In this document: positions 12,894 to 25,400 of the stretch, piece after piece | Position numbering within the stretch: the first letter of the stretch is position 1 | Layout of the letters: every line of letters begins with the position of its first letter | Assembly: GCA_029582155.1 (NCBI GenBank) | Contig: CM055899.1 | Coordinates: forward strand, 74,084,886-74,148,885 | Length of the DNA stretch: 64,000 nucleotides | Direction: 5' to 3' | DNA from: Panopea generosa | Taxonomy: Eukaryota; Mollusca; Bivalvia; Adapedonta; Hiatellidae | The notes under the pieces: generated by a model | Databases searched by the model: none | Told to the model about the DNA's origin: nothing | The model's input: the letters and a program-made list of their open reading frames with translations, nothing else | Translations under genes and position numbers: made by a program

Positions 12894-13450
12894 AAAATAA
12901 ACTACCAACTAAACATCTTGTCGGTGAATTCCCAGAGAGGATTACACTTTAACCAATGGGGTTTATTATGTAAGCTAATTGGTAAAATAACACATTTCAT
13001 TTAAACTGACGCCTATAAATGTAATCTAACTGCAGCAACTGGCAGCTGTATTAGTTGTTTGACACACGATCTGGTCAAAGATTAAGTTCATGGCAGGGTT
13101 AATTCATCTTTCCCATGGTTTTATGTTTACAGGTAGAGTTATGTTGTCTTAATGAAATGACGCATGTTACAATTTATAGTTATATTATTAAAGTCATCTG
13201 CTGGTCACAGGAAGTTAATGAGGTATAACAAGTGTCATAATGAATTAACAACAACAAGTGTTATACAATGAACAAACATCATTATTGCAACCAGATATGT
13301 TGCCAAGAAATTGTATTGTAAGTAGTGCAACTATGTTCTACTTAAATGTTGTTTATATAAGCATTTCCTATATATTGTTTGTAATAGTCCGATGCTATTT
13401 TGACACATATGATTATATCCAGTCTTAATTTTTTGCACCCGATTGTCATT

Positions 13451-13882
13451 TTACATTGATTCAATCATTTTTCTTTTTACAAGTCTCCCATATCTCGACA
13501 CATATGGTTTGATGGGAGAATGTTCATCCTGTTGTGGTAATGGTGATGTATCTCCAGAGATAGGTGGTGGGATCGATTCTTTGTGCAGCGACTGAAAGGC
13601 AAACTTTTCAATATCCGTTGGTGTGCAAATATCATAATCATGGGTGTTAGTGATATGATGAGATTCATTTATCTTCAATAAATGACGCCTGTTTCGCCTA
13701 AACTCGGCCCCATCAGAGGTTTTAACCGAATAAGACCTGTCATTGTGCTTTTCAGTTACAACCGCTGGTGCCAAAGTTTTGTTTTGTTTTTGGATCCTAG
13801 CTGAATCCCCTACCTTTAAGATCTGAAGTGTTTTAGCCTGCTTATCATAATAATCTTTTCCCCTTTGCTTGTGTGAGATCAT
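13451..13882 (-). pseudogene. Gypsy integrase C-terminal domain and tail
   Basis: A 143-codon open frame on the minus strand. It contains VGDSARIQ, a PAVVTEKHNDRSYSV strand pair and RRNRRHLLKI, the SH3-like C-terminal DNA-binding fold that follows the catalytic core in gypsy integrases. A hydrophilic tail ends at 13451. It is separated by a frame break from the catalytic core (13999-14271). Confidence 0.8.
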
Positions 13883-13998
13883 TTTATGCTTAATGCTGTC
13901 TCGAGAGATATATGTTGGAAGAAGGTTTTCCTTTGAAGCAGGTAAAACTTACCTTAAATGTCTGCCCATTGATAGATGTGATGGGGAGTACCCACTGT

Positions 13999-14271
13999 CT
14001 AAGAGCTGGTTCTGTATTCAAGAAATTCTAACAATGGGTCTGATTTGGCTGACTTAGCTTTTGTGAGAATTCTTTTGCATATTTGCACATATTTCTCAGC
14101 AAGTCCTTTTGACTGTGGATAATGTGGACTAGAAGTCACATGCTTGAAATCCCATTCCTTAGCAAACTGAGAAAATTCCTGTGAGCTGTAGCATGGGCCA
14201 TTGTCAGAGATAAGGGTTTCACAGACCCCCCAGTGAGAAAGAATGCTCTTCATTCGATTAATCACAGTCAC
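13999..14271 (-). pseudogene. Gypsy integrase catalytic core (rve) fragment
   Basis: The frame contains LISDNGPCYSSQEF (second catalytic Asp) and SSPHYPQSKGLAEKYV (catalytic Glu in LAE) of the D,D-35-E integrase core. The first Asp region lies in the damaged stretch 14272-14348, where the frame is lost. The fragment ends at a frame break near 13999. Confidence 0.85.
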
Positions 14272-14348
14272 ACTTTTATATTTGGGAGTTCTTTGACCTC
14301 AAAGTATAGGCTGTAGTAGTCTACTACAAGAAGATAACTTTTATTGTC

Positions 14349-14774
14349 TCAGGTAAACAGATCAGCGGCTATCATTTGCCACGGATAATCAGGGAACTCT
14401 GTTGTACACAGCGGTTCTTTCTGATTAGAGTTACGATGCTGTACACAAATAGTGCAGTTAAGCACTAGACTGGTTATGTCATTTGAAATTCCTGGCCAGT
14501 ACATGACCTCACGTGCCCTTTTCAGACATTTATCAGTACCTGAGTGCCCGAGATGAATTATATCAAGCATGTTTGATCGAAGGGATTTTGGTATCACTAT
14601 CTTATGACCTTTCATCACAATTCCATCAACTAAGGTTAATTCATCTCGATAAGTCCAGAACGGAACTATATCAGGTTGACCCTGATTGGCAGCCTTGTAA
14701 GATAACTGTTTTAAGCGTACACAGTTGTATATCTTGCTCTGTGTGTAGTCTGATTTCTTGCATTTTTCTGTCAC
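14349..14774 (-). pseudogene. Gypsy integrase zinc-binding (HHCC) domain
   Basis: The frame contains HLGHSGTDKCLKRAREVMYW and then NCTICVQH, the H-x3-H ... C-x2-C zinc-binding domain preceding the integrase core. It ends with IAADLFT, which enters the core domain at its first catalytic Asp. Confidence 0.87.
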
Positions 14775-14846
14775 TTACAGGCATGCTTTTTATGACCATG
14801 TTGACTTGCAAATCCATACCTTTTGATAGGTCTGGACAAGTGTCGC

Positions 14847-15491
14847 TTAGAAATTTCCTACTAAGGTGTCTGCGATAGGGATTTGCTTTGAGAAGAAATG
14901 CTTAAGTTCAAGGCCATATCTCTGTAACCGTAACAACATGCGTTGTAGACGAGCGGGAGCGGCGTAGAGCGGTTTTTTGAAAATTGATACTAACGGCAGG
15001 TGATCGGTTTCGACATGCACCTTGCGCCCATAAACAAATTGGTGGAACCGCTCGCACCCGAATACAATGGCGTACATCTCTTTTTCTATTTGAGCATAGT
15101 TAATTTCGGATAGTGTGAGGGATTTCGATGCGTAAGCAATGGGTTTGCCGTCCTGCATTATGGCCGCACCCAGGCCAAACTTGCTTGCATCTACTTGAAG
15201 TGTTAATGATTTCTTAGGGTCATAATAGGACAAAATACTACCCGGTTGTGTTATAACCTGTTTAACCTTGTTAAAAGCTTCTACCTGAGGTTTGCCCCAT
15301 GAAAATTCAACATCCTTTGATAACACCTGTCTCAAAGGACTTGTTATTTCGGCCAGATTTGGGGCATATCTCGACAGATATGTAACCATCCCTAATATGG
15401 TCTCTACCTCAGCTTTGTTTGTTGGAGAGGGCATTTCTTTAATAGCCTTGACCTTGGCTGGGTCTGCTTTAAGACCTTCAGATGTAAGCAA
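14847..15491 (-). pseudogene. Gypsy reverse transcriptase thumb and RNase H
   Basis: A 214-codon frame. It starts with the RT connection (LTSEGLKADPAKVKAIKEMP), followed by the RNase H fold: LQVDASKFGLGAAIMQDGK (first Asp), IEKEMYAIVF (Glu) and VETDHLPLV (second Asp). The frame is otherwise well kept, but it is out of frame with the RT palm upstream. Confidence 0.9.
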
Positions 15492-15583
15492 ATGTCCGAA
15501 GTACTGTACTTCCGTGACACCTACTTGGAGTTTCTCTTCATTAAAGCGGATGCCTCTCTCAAGTGATCGGTTTAATACTGCCC

Positions 15584-15934
15584 TTAGATAAAGGTCATGT
15601 TCTTCTCGCGTTTACCCATAAAAAAAATGTCATCGACAATTGCAACTACCCCACTGAGACCCTCAAAGCTTTTGTCGACTTTGCGGATGAATTCGTCACC
15701 AGAACATACCAGACCAAATGGTAGTCTCAGATAATGATATCTGCCAAATATGGTGTTAAAGGTAGTCAGATAAGAGGACTTTGAAGCTAGTTTGATGGCC
15801 CAGTAACTGGATCGGGCATCTAGTTTGGTGAAATATTTTGCACCAGTGAGCTTGGGCAAAGTGTCATCCAAAGTTTTCATAGGGTAATGTGGTCGGAGGA
15901 TATTTGAGTTCAAGTCTTTGGTATCAATACACAT
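15584..15934 (-). pseudogene. Gypsy reverse transcriptase palm
   Basis: The frame holds KLDARSSYWAIKL (first catalytic Asp), LRLPFGLVCSGDEF and VVAIVDDIFF, where the usual YxDD box is IVDD, as is common in this gypsy group. It overlaps the preceding protease/RT frame at 15910-15934 in another frame, so a frameshift lies there. Confidence 0.9.
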
Positions 15935-16449
15935 CTAAGTTTGCCAGAACCTTTCTCTGCTACGACCATCGAATTGACCCAGTCAATAGGCTCGTTTACT
16001 TTTGCAATGATCCCATCACTCTCCATTCTGGAGAGTTCTTCCCTAAGCCTATCATGTAATGCTACAGGGACTTTTCGGGGAGTATGAACCACAGGAATAG
16101 CTTGGGGATCTAACCGTATGTTGCATTCCCCGGGAAACAGACCGATACCCTGAAATACTTTTGCATGTGTTTCTAAAACGGCCGATTTTGTGAGGGGTGT
16201 TACCTGACGGTTCCCTCCAACAGAGTATGTTAATTTAATAAGTCTGAAATCGATACATGACTGGAGACCAAACAAGGGTTTTGACTTAGTGTCAACAACA
16301 TGAAATGTTACAGGACCCGTGTGACCTGTAGCCAGATGCCTGCACTGTAGTGTGACACAACCCTTAACCTTAAGCTTACTACCGTCATATGCAGACAGAG
16401 TAGACAGAGGCTTATCTAACTTATTCTTTAGACTCAGATTCTGATACAC
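15910..16449 (-). pseudogene. Gypsy protease C-terminal part and reverse transcriptase N-terminus
   Basis: A 179-codon frame. The first half has the C-terminal part of a retropepsin, with PLFGLQSCIDFRLI as flap/helix region. The second half leads into RT with VPVALHDRLREELSRMESDG, IIAKVNEPIDWVNSMVV and KLRCVL. The catalytic DTG of the protease is not in this frame; it should lie near 16450-16500, where the frame changes. Confidence 0.8.
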
Positions 16450-16466
16450 ATCAAACGGTATGATAT

Positions 16467-17438
16467 TTACCTGAGCTCCAGTGTCCTGCTTTTAATTCTT
16501 TGTTTTGACGGTCCCACGTCTATCTCTGAAAATACCTGGTCATTCACCACTTTGGACTCAACACTATCAACAAAAATGTCTGAGTTATCTGAGTGTCCAT
16601 TTTCGACCTCGTGAACCTTGGCGGACTTGCACACTGACATTAAGTGGTTCCATTTTGAACATTTGTGGCACTGTTTGCCATGTGCCGGACACTGCTGCTT
16701 TGTTTTGTGCTGTGAGCCACCACAGTTATAACACTTATGTTTGTTGTGTCCATTCTGTGTTACTGTTTGTTTTGGTCTTGAAGCGACAGCGCCCTCTCGA
16801 TTGTTGGTCGCACCCTGGTATAAATCCCTGGCTGGACCTCCCTTGTGCCCTCCTCGCTTTGTTCGCGGTCTGTTGATTGTGTTAACGTTATCATATGGTT
16901 GACTGGGCTGCATGGAACGTAACTGCTCTTGAGCATACTCAAACGATTGACATATCCGAGTAGCTCTTTCAAGAGTTAGTTTTTCGCCCTCCGTCAATAA
17001 CTTCTCTCGAATTTTGTTTGCCAAACACAATGCGATCCCTAATCAGTTCATCTCTATAATCAACCCAAAAGCACAGTCCAAAGCTAGAGACTTGAGTTTT
17101 GTTATGAACTGTTCTATTGTGTTTGTTCCTTGGATTTCGTTGTTGAATTTAAATCTCGCAAACACGGGATTTGATTTGGGTTGCACGTGCGCCTGGAATG
17201 CATTAAATGTTAATTATACTGACTTGTTCTGTTCATCTGACAAGACGAGAGTGTTATATATTTCTCTGCCTGTCTCTCCAATCCAGAGAAGTAGATATGT
17301 TACTTTCACCTCTTCGGTTTGCTTTACCAGGGCTCCCGCAAAAATTAGTTCCTAATGCTGTCGAAATTTCTTGAATTGCTCTGAAAGATTCCCACTTTCC
17401 CAATTCATTGATGGCATCGGCACACCAGCTAATTCCAT
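16467..17438 (-). pseudogene. Gypsy gag-like protein with zinc knuckles
   Basis: The gag start is most likely the ATG at 17438-17436 on the minus strand, 117 bases inside the primer site. An in-frame TAG at 17354-17352, a further TAA near 17217 and a frame change near 17060 break the N-terminal capsid region. The open part 17030-16467 carries two CCHC-type knuckles (CYNCGGSQHKTKQQC and CHKCSKWNHLMSVC) in a basic, Asn/Gly-rich context, as in invertebrate gypsy gag. Confidence 0.85.
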
Positions 17439-17554
17439 TTTGTGTGAATGAGTAGATCTATTCAATATTCCAAATAATTATTTGAAATATATGAAATTCC
17501 GTCGCTTCACTAAGAATGTCCACTAATAATGTCCAGGAATGATTGAAATCCGTA

Positions 17555-17567
17555 ACTTCTGACACCA
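17555..17567 (-). promoter_or_regulatory. Primer-binding site complementary to tRNA-Leu 3' end
   Basis: The minus strand reads TGGTGTCAGAAGT five bases inside the 5' LTR. It is complementary to the ...ACTTCTGACACCA end typical of animal tRNA-Leu, giving a 13-base primer match. Confidence 0.75.
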
Positions 17568-17572
17568 TGTAA

Positions 17573-17750
17573 TGTTAGGAGGTTGCTTTGGGTTATAAAA
17601 TAAGAACAACACGTATGTGCTCTAACTAATGTATTTACTATCAGATGTATATCGTAAGAGAGTCTGTACAAGATTGACCAGCAGTGGTATCAGAGAGGCT
17701 TATCAGTGAATTGACTGACATGAAGTAGGTGGAGCTACAATACTGTTACA
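17573..17750 (-). repeat. 5' LTR of the gypsy element
   Basis: 178 bp, begins tgttaggagg and ends ctgttaca on the plus strand. Promoter and polyadenylation signals should lie here, but I cannot assign them with confidence. Confidence 0.92.
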
Positions 17751-19059
17751 ATATTGACATTTAAATGAGTAAATACGCTAAGCGCCTAGGTAAGCCTAAA
17801 ATAGATTTCCCGCTTAAAGTTGCAATATGTTTTATGACGTATTAAAATTAATCACGTCATTTCATTTTTATTTAAATTCTATCCGTTATACACGTAGTGA
17901 AAATTGTTTATCTAAGAAAGAGTACATAAGTCCTCAAGCAGTTTTAAGTGCTATCTTTTTTCATAATGCGGATTTCGTTTTATATATATATATATATATG
18001 TTGACGTATTTTAATTCAAATCCCTGACTGAATATAATTGCTACCCCTCTATCATTTGAAGTACATGAACTAAATAACATAATGTGACTTAACATATTCA
18101 TCTGTACATCCTTTTGACTTGTATGCTACGTTGTTTTGATTTAAAGCAATCAAAGACATCCCTCCGTTTTTTAATTGAGTCTAGCCCACGGCAATTAACA
18201 AATAACATTTTAATCGTTATCATACTGATAAAAATTTTATATAAAATATGTAAGCCCTGACAGATCTTAAGATATAAACAATATATGTGTATGTAAATGA
18301 TAAAATTCTTCCCCTCCTCCACCAACAGTAATACTAATGTGAAGCGATAGTATTAGATTATAAAAGTATTAATAATGATCGTGTAATAGTAATAGTTTAT
18401 TTGTTTGTTCGAATACATATTAAAACATTCGGGGGCTAACAGAGATCTGTTAATATATCCATGCTTTCGTTCGATCCTGGTAGATTTACAAGTCATCATG
18501 CGCACCCAACTCCGCAAGAAACCGATAACTGTCTCACTCGAATCAGCGATGAGAGACCAATGAAAGAGGCAATGTCCTATATCAATAATCACAGAAACTT
18601 TCAATTACATATTTCCAGTTAAACATGATATTTTAATGGAATCATCCTAGCCTTTGTCAGATTATGTACACAAATCAATATCCAGTAATTATTGTATATT
18701 TTATACTACATGTATTCATATTCATTCTGGTATCTCAGTTGAATTCAAAACCTAACGATTAGACTTAAAACTACGTAAAAATACCAAAACGTTTTGTCCT
18801 CAACTTGGATAACATGTCTCATATTGGACCAAAACATTTTTCAGTCCCCAAAATAGTTGCTAAAACATTGGTTGGGTATCTAAGTGAACATTGTGTGCCA
18901 CCTAACTCTGTACATGATCGCTGTACCCCGATCTAGCATGACGGCTCGTTTTCTCCCTAATTCTCCGTTTAGTTTTACCTTCCTAGCTAATGATGAACAG
19001 TTTGCTTTACCAACATTAGGCAGTTTCGGGAAAAAATGAAACTATCTTCATCAGAGTAT

Positions 19060-19470
19060 TAGAAATATTGATATTGCATTGTGAATGAGTATCTGAAAAA
19101 AAAGATCCCAAAAGTCGTCATTTCCGTTGTTGTGAATTCAATTATTTCCCTTTATGAAATTAAATATATATGAGTTCACTGTATCTATATGATCCAACGT
19201 GTTTATAAATCTGTCTTTTATATAGCATGTGAATAGTCATGAATCATTAACTGGATCCTACTTATATAAAGCTATCAGTTCTTGTATGTAAATTTGTCCA
19301 CCCTGTCCAGATGTGTTGCATGTACATGTAATTCCATAGAATATAAGTCATAGTCGACACCAAATTTATTGGTTTGGCAGAGGCCTTGATATTATATCTA
19401 TGGTTTACATTATAGCTAGGCGCACTCGCCATAGTCTTGTCTGTACATTCATGTCTTGGTTATTCACAAA
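19060..19470. repeat. Dispersed repeat, copy related to 4.8-5.3 kb
   Basis: Shares the landmarks CTTTATGAAAT(T)AAATATAT, GATCCAACG(T/G)GT, AGCATGTGA(A/G)TAGTCATGAATC, ATAAAGCTATCAG and TAGGCGCACTCGCCATAGTCT with the two copies near 5 kb. Function unknown. Confidence 0.6.
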
Positions 19471-19799
19471 TAATTATTTCCAAATATATATATCAGAGAA
19501 TTACAACTTGAGGGCAAATGAGGAAAATATATACATAACGAAGAAACAGATAAATTATGATATATAGAAATAACTATAAGCGTAAATATAAAACAAATAT
19601 TATTTTTAAGTTTGTTATTATAAAAATATTCATAAATATGTAATTTTGTTGATGTAAGTATTGTTTTTTAAAAGAATCTCCTTAATATTTTCTCCTTAAG
19701 TATTTTGATTGAGATATACATTTCTTCGTACTCATGTTTTATCTTTAAATAAGGACATAATTCGAAGGTCGGTCCCTGGGGTGAAATTCAGGGTCGGCC

Positions 19800-20560
19800 T
19801 ATGTTAAAATAACAATGTAGACGCGATAGCAACCCTGTTTTTTTATTGAATTTTAACTTAATTTTTACAGAGGTTATACAACAAATCGATCTCGGACGAG
19901 TTGTTGAACCAGTGTGATAAGATAACAATTGTCCCGCCATAGGGCTTATAAGCACATAATAAGCAAAGTATAAAAACATTTCAAGGTATAGACCTTAGAC
20001 ATTTGATATGTTACTTTGTATGGAGTTCCCCTAACACGTTTGTTGAAGTCAAATGTCAAATTTGGGGTCGTCGCATAGATCAATGTTCTACCATAGAGTT
20101 ATTTAGGGAATATATCAAAATGTTCGTGTAAATGCGATAGCACCCATAATTTTCATTAAATAAGTAAATACTAACCAAACTTGCACTTGCACAAAGAGGT
20201 TTTAAACCCAGTCGATCTCGAATGAGTTCTTGAACCAGTGTGACTCAACAACAAATACCAACGACACAGAGCTCAGAGCTTATAAGTACATTTAAGCGAA
20301 ATTTAAATTAAAACATTTTTTTTTTTAATTTTAAGGAACTGTTTGACATAGTTATGAGGAAACTGTTGAAATTCCCATTAGCCAAGATAGCTCCCCAGTT
20401 CGTAACACAACTTACACAGAGGTTGCTAACTAAATAATAACTAATACAGCATGTTTCCACCACAAAAAAAGACCCTGCCACAAGACACATAAGCACATTT
20501 TAAGCGAAACTTTAAAACTATTTTCTCTTAAAGTGAAATGCCTACACATTAGATATTTTA
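19800..20560. repeat. Diverged repeat of about 315 bp, two clear copies and one weak copy
   Basis: GCGATAGCA(A/-)CC, then ATCGATCTCG..GAGTT(G/C)TTGAACCAGTGTGA and GCTTATAAGCACAT recur at about 19810-20000 and 20120-20310. A weaker copy follows at about 20380-20510. They are arranged head to tail. Confidence 0.55.
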
Positions 20561-21935
20561 CATGTGGCATTGCATTGTTGTCCCCTTAATGGTTTGTTGA
20601 AACGGGTTTCTGGGGCCAGATTTTGGTGTGCCACAGGTGTCAATGTTTTACATATAGTTATATAGGAAAAATAATTGTCTCTAATATGTACATCTGTCCA
20701 TTTGTTGCCAATATATCAATCATTTAGTGTGTTTAAAGTTATAGGGAAACTGAATTAAACAGAAATCATATTTGTATGAAATAGTTTGCTGCTACCGGAA
20801 TTAAATTATACTCAAAAACCTTTAAGAGTTTAAAAGTATACATTAAGGGGGCAAACAAACTTCATATGCTGCCTTTAGAAATAAACACTTTTTCAAAATT
20901 AAGCTTAAGATCTACATGTATGTAGTGTTAAAAGCATTTTATTATTCAAACAGGCGTGGGATGATTAAAAAATACGAAGACTTTTGTCTGTTGCATAGAT
21001 TACACAGGTAAAAATACAAAATATGACATATTTGTTTTTTATCAGAATATTATTATTTGGTGATAAGACAACGATAAATTAGTTTTATCAGTTTAAACAA
21101 TGAGTGTGTTGCTTTTCACATGTTAGAATAACGACACGCATTAAAAACAGTTATCAAAAATAAAACAATACAAGAAAAATATTTTACTGTCAGTATCTAA
21201 AAAGATGATCTAGTACTTCATAGGAAAAATAAAGACAATACAGTATGCTAATATAAAGTGTTACACTTCGCAAGTTAAGATAACGACACTCTATTACAAG
21301 GAGTAATTAAAATATTGCATTTTGTAGTAAAATTGTACACAAGTACTACATAGAAAAACTAAAGACAATAACAGGGCAGGATAAAACAAAGTGTAAATGC
21401 AATACATTAGAAAAAATACAATAAGTGTGTTTCACTTCGCATATTAAAAAATATGACACTCTATTAAAATAGCTTTTAAAATAATTACGATTGAACATGT
21501 TTTGCCTTTTGTATTTAAAAATACATTAACACTACATGAAAAAAGTACGAAAAATCAAATGTATACTGCGTTTGTATTGTATTCATACCAGATATCCTTT
21601 TTGTGGAGACAAACAATAATATGTAAATAATAAATACTGTGTTAACTGTTCAATTGAACTAATATATGTCGAGTTTTTACATATCATATTGATGTTACAT
21701 GAAGATACCACCACCATGAATCGTAACATTATCAAAAATATTTTATCAGAACAAGTTGACATAATGCCGTATATTACGTAAGATATTGATGTTACAGGGA
21801 GACACAATCAGAATGAACATTTAAATTATTGAACAACTTTTATCATGAACTAAAGCGTGTTTCACATATCATATTGATGTTACAGGAATACATTACAGTT
21901 ATTTAACTGTTCATTTAAGTTGTGTAGTTAAATAA

Positions 21936-22445
21936 CTAGAGCAGGCGTTCTATTTGACACACAGCTAAAAGCTTGCTCTCTAAATGTAGCCCAGTCTGAC
22001 TTCTTTCGCCTGGGAGAGCGCAAAAGAACCCGAGTGTTTTGATAGGGGTGTCATGTTTTGTGCAGTGAAGGCGGCGCAGCTTTGCCCAAGCGTCACCCAA
22101 ATCCGATCTTAATTTAGAACTGATCACCTATTTGCGCCTGCAAGTATACCAAAGAACACAAGAATTTTGCCAGGGGTGTATTTTTATGTGCTGTGAGCCG
22201 ATTCGCCCCCAACGACACGAGAAACGGAAACCCTCGCAAAACAAAAAGTTAAACAACTAGTACAGGGGTTCTATTTGACCCTCAGTTAAAAGCTTGCTCT
22301 CTTAATGTAGCCCAGACCGACTTCTTTTGTCTGAGAGTGTGCCAAAGAACAGAACCCAAGGTGTTTGACCAAGGGGTGTCATTTCTTGTGCAGTGAAGGC
22401 AGTGTAGGCTGGCCCAAGAGTCGCTCGAATTCGATCACCCTGTCT
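21936..22445. repeat. Two direct copies of a roughly 190-bp block bordering the satellite
   Basis: AACTAG..CAGG.GTTCTATTTGAC, AAAGCTTGCTCTCT.AATGTAGCCCAG and GGGGTGTCAT.T.TTGTGCAGTGAAGGC occur from about 21936 and again from about 22253, separated by a short unrelated piece. They share 'CAAAGAAC' and 'AAGGGGTG' words with the adjoining satellite and may be an older relative. Confidence 0.6.
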
Positions 22446-22484
22446 AAACAGAAAAAACTAAACAACTCGTGCGCCAAAGAACCT

Positions 22485-25400
22485 TAATGTTGGCATGGGA
22501 AATGCATGTACAAGGTACACGAGTTGTGCAAAGAAACCCGAGTATTTTTCAAGGGGTAACATATGGGCCGGGAAGAAAAGCTATTTAACTACATTTCGTC
22601 AAAATCGCTGCACAGTCAATGAACTGAATGTGTGCACATCTTCAAACGAATCGTTGACGGCCTTCCAATTGAGCCAGAGTAAAAGGCTCGGTGTATCTGA
22701 GCTCGGGAAAGCATGAACAAGATACATGAGTTAAGCAATAAACTTAAGTATTTTCCAACGACCGACAGTTGCGACGGAATGGAAAACCAGTTAAGTATAT
22801 TTTGTCAAAATCGCTGCCCAGCCAATGCACTAAACGTAAGCACATCTTCACAACACTCGTCAACGGCCAGGGTGAAAAACTGGGTATCTCTGTGCTCGAG
22901 AAAGAATGTACAAGATACAAGAGTTGTACAATGAAACCAAAGTATTTTTCAACGGCCGGCAATTGAGGGTCTTCTCATTGAGCCACTTCGTCAAAATCGC
23001 AGCCAAACCAATGCACTGAACGTGTGCTCGGCTACAAACGACTCGTTGACGGCCTTCTAATTGAGCGAGCGTTATAAACTTGATGTCTCTGAGTCTGGAA
23101 TTGCATGTAGAAGACACATAAGTTGAACAATAAAACCCAAGTATTTTCCGACGGCTGGCAGGTGCGACGGAATGAAAAGTCAGTTCACTACCTTTCGTCA
23201 AAATCGCTGTCCAGCCAATGCACTGAATCTGTGCACAGCTATAAACGACTTGTTGACAGATTTTTTAATTGAGCCAGAGTTAAAAACATGGTGTCTGTGA
23301 GTCTGGAATTGCATGTAAAACACACATATTTTGTGCAATGAAATTCAAGTATTTTTAACGGCCGGCATTAGCGACAGAACGGAAAGCCAGTTTACTAAAT
23401 TTCGTCAAAATCGCTGCCCAGCCAATGCACTGAACGTGTGCATATCTTCACAATACTCACTGACGGCCTTTTAGATGAGCGAGAGTTATAAACCTGGTGT
23501 CTCTGAGCTGAAAATGGTCTGTAGTAGATACAAGAGTTGTGCAATTAAACCCAAGTATTTAGCAAGGGGTGGCATTTGGGCCGGGAAGAGAAGCCATCTT
23601 TTCGCTATATTTCGTTTAAATCGCTTCCAAGCCAATGCACTGAACGTGTGCACATTTTCACAAGATTCGTTGACGGCCTTCTAGACAAGCGGGAATTAAA
23701 ATATTGATATCTCTGAGCTGGAAATGGTATCTTGTAAATACAAAAGTTGTGCAATGAAATCCAAGTATTTGCCAAGGGGTTGAATTTGGGCCGGGAAGAG
23801 AAGCCATCTTTTCGCTATATTTCGTCAAAATCGCTGCCAAGCCAATGCTTGTACACATGAACGTGTGCACATGTTCATAAGACTCGTTGACGGCCTTTTA
23901 GTTGAGATAGAGTAAATAACTTGATGTTTCTAAGCAGTATATTGTCTATAGAAGATACCTGACTTGTGCACTGGAACCAAAGTATTTGCTAAAGGGTAAT
24001 ATTTGGGCCTGGAATAGAAGGAAGAAGAGCAGGAGATGGTCTGTAAATGATACCTGATTTGTGCATTGAACCCAACTTTTTGCAACGGGATCACATTTGG
24101 GTCTGTTATAAAAGCCATGTTTTCGCTACATTTTGTCAAAATCGCTGCCCAGCCAATGCACTGAACGTATGCACATCTTCACAAGACAAGTAAATGGCCT
24201 TCTAGACGAGCAAGAGTTAAAACATTTGGTGTATATGAGCTGGAAATGGTCTCAAGTAGATACCTAATATGTGCATTGAAACCCAAGTATTTGCCGAGAA
24301 GTGGCATTTTGGCCTTGAAGAGAAACCATCTTTTCGCTACATTTCGTCATCACTGAACGTGTGCACATGTTCACAAGACTCGTTAATGCCCTTCTAGATG
24401 AGAAAAAGTAAAAAATTTGGTGTTTCTGAGCAGGAGATGCTCCGTAGAAGATACCTCAGCTGTGCATTGAAACCCAAGTATTTGTTTTGCCAAGGGGTGA
24501 TATTTGGGCAGGGAAGAGAAGACATGTTTTCGCTACATTTCGTCAAATTCACAGCCAAGCCAATGCACTGAACGTATGCACATGTTTTGAAGACTCGTTG
24601 GCGGTCTTTTATATGAGACAGAGTCAAATATTTGGTAAATTTGGGCCGGGAAGAGGAGCCATGTTTTCGCTACATTTCGGCAAAATCGGCGCCCTGCCAA
24701 TGCACTGAACATGTGCACATGTTCACAAGACTCGTTGACGGCCTTCTAGATAAGACAGAGTAAAACATTTGGTATTTCTAAGCAGGAGATGGTCTGTAAA
24801 AGATTCCCGCGTTGTGCATTGAAAACCAAGTATTTGCCAAGGGTTGACATTTGGGCTGGGAAGAGAAACCATGTTTTCGCTACATTTCGTCGAAATCGCT
24901 GCCCAGCCAATGCACTGAACGTGTGCACATGTTCACAAGACTCGTTGAAGGCCTTCTCAATAAGAAAGAGTAAAAAAATGTGTTTCTGAGCAAGAGATAA
25001 TCTGAAAAAGATATCTGAGTTGTTTATTGCAACCCTAGCATTTGTCAAAGGGTAACATTTGGGCCGGCAATAGAAGCCATGTTTTCGCTTTCGCTGCCCG
25101 GCCATTGCACTGAACGTGTGAACATGTTCACAAGACTCGTCGACGGTTTTTGAGATAAGACAGAGTAAAAAAATTGGTGTTTCGAGAAGGAGGTGATCTG
25201 TAGAAAATACCTAAGTTGAGCATTGAAACCCTAGTATTTGCCAAGGGGTGACATTTGGGCCGGGAATAGTAGTCATGTTTTCGCTACATGTCGGCCAAGC
25301 CAATGCACTGAACGTGTGCACATGTTCGCAAGACTCGTTGACGGCCTTCTAGATGAGACAAAGTAATAAACTTAGTGTTTCTGATTAAGAAATGGTGTGT

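Larger units (their letters stand above)
12702..17750 (-). mobile_element. Ty3/gypsy LTR retrotransposon, near full length but defective
   Basis: Two 178-bp direct repeats (12702-12879 and 17573-17750) bound a 5.05-kb unit. On the minus strand it runs 5' LTR, primer-binding site, gag with zinc knuckles, protease, reverse transcriptase, RNase H, integrase, polypurine tract, 3' LTR, the gag-PR-RT-RH-IN order of the Ty3/gypsy (Metaviridae) group. The LTRs begin TG and end CA and differ at six positions (about 3.4%). The coding region is interrupted by stops and frameshifts, so the copy cannot be autonomous. I see no matching 5-bp target duplication: the flanks read ttagg on the left and atatt on the right. 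Confidence 0.93.
17751..21930. other. Gene-free stretch of diverged dispersed repeats
   Basis: No gene is supported. Visible repeats: a copy of the 5.8-kb-region repeat at about 17780-17960; the third copy of the 4.8-5.3-kb repeat at about 19060-19470; a roughly 315-bp repeat at about 19800-20560; and a roughly 160-bp degenerate repeat at about 21100-21570. Confidence 0.5.
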
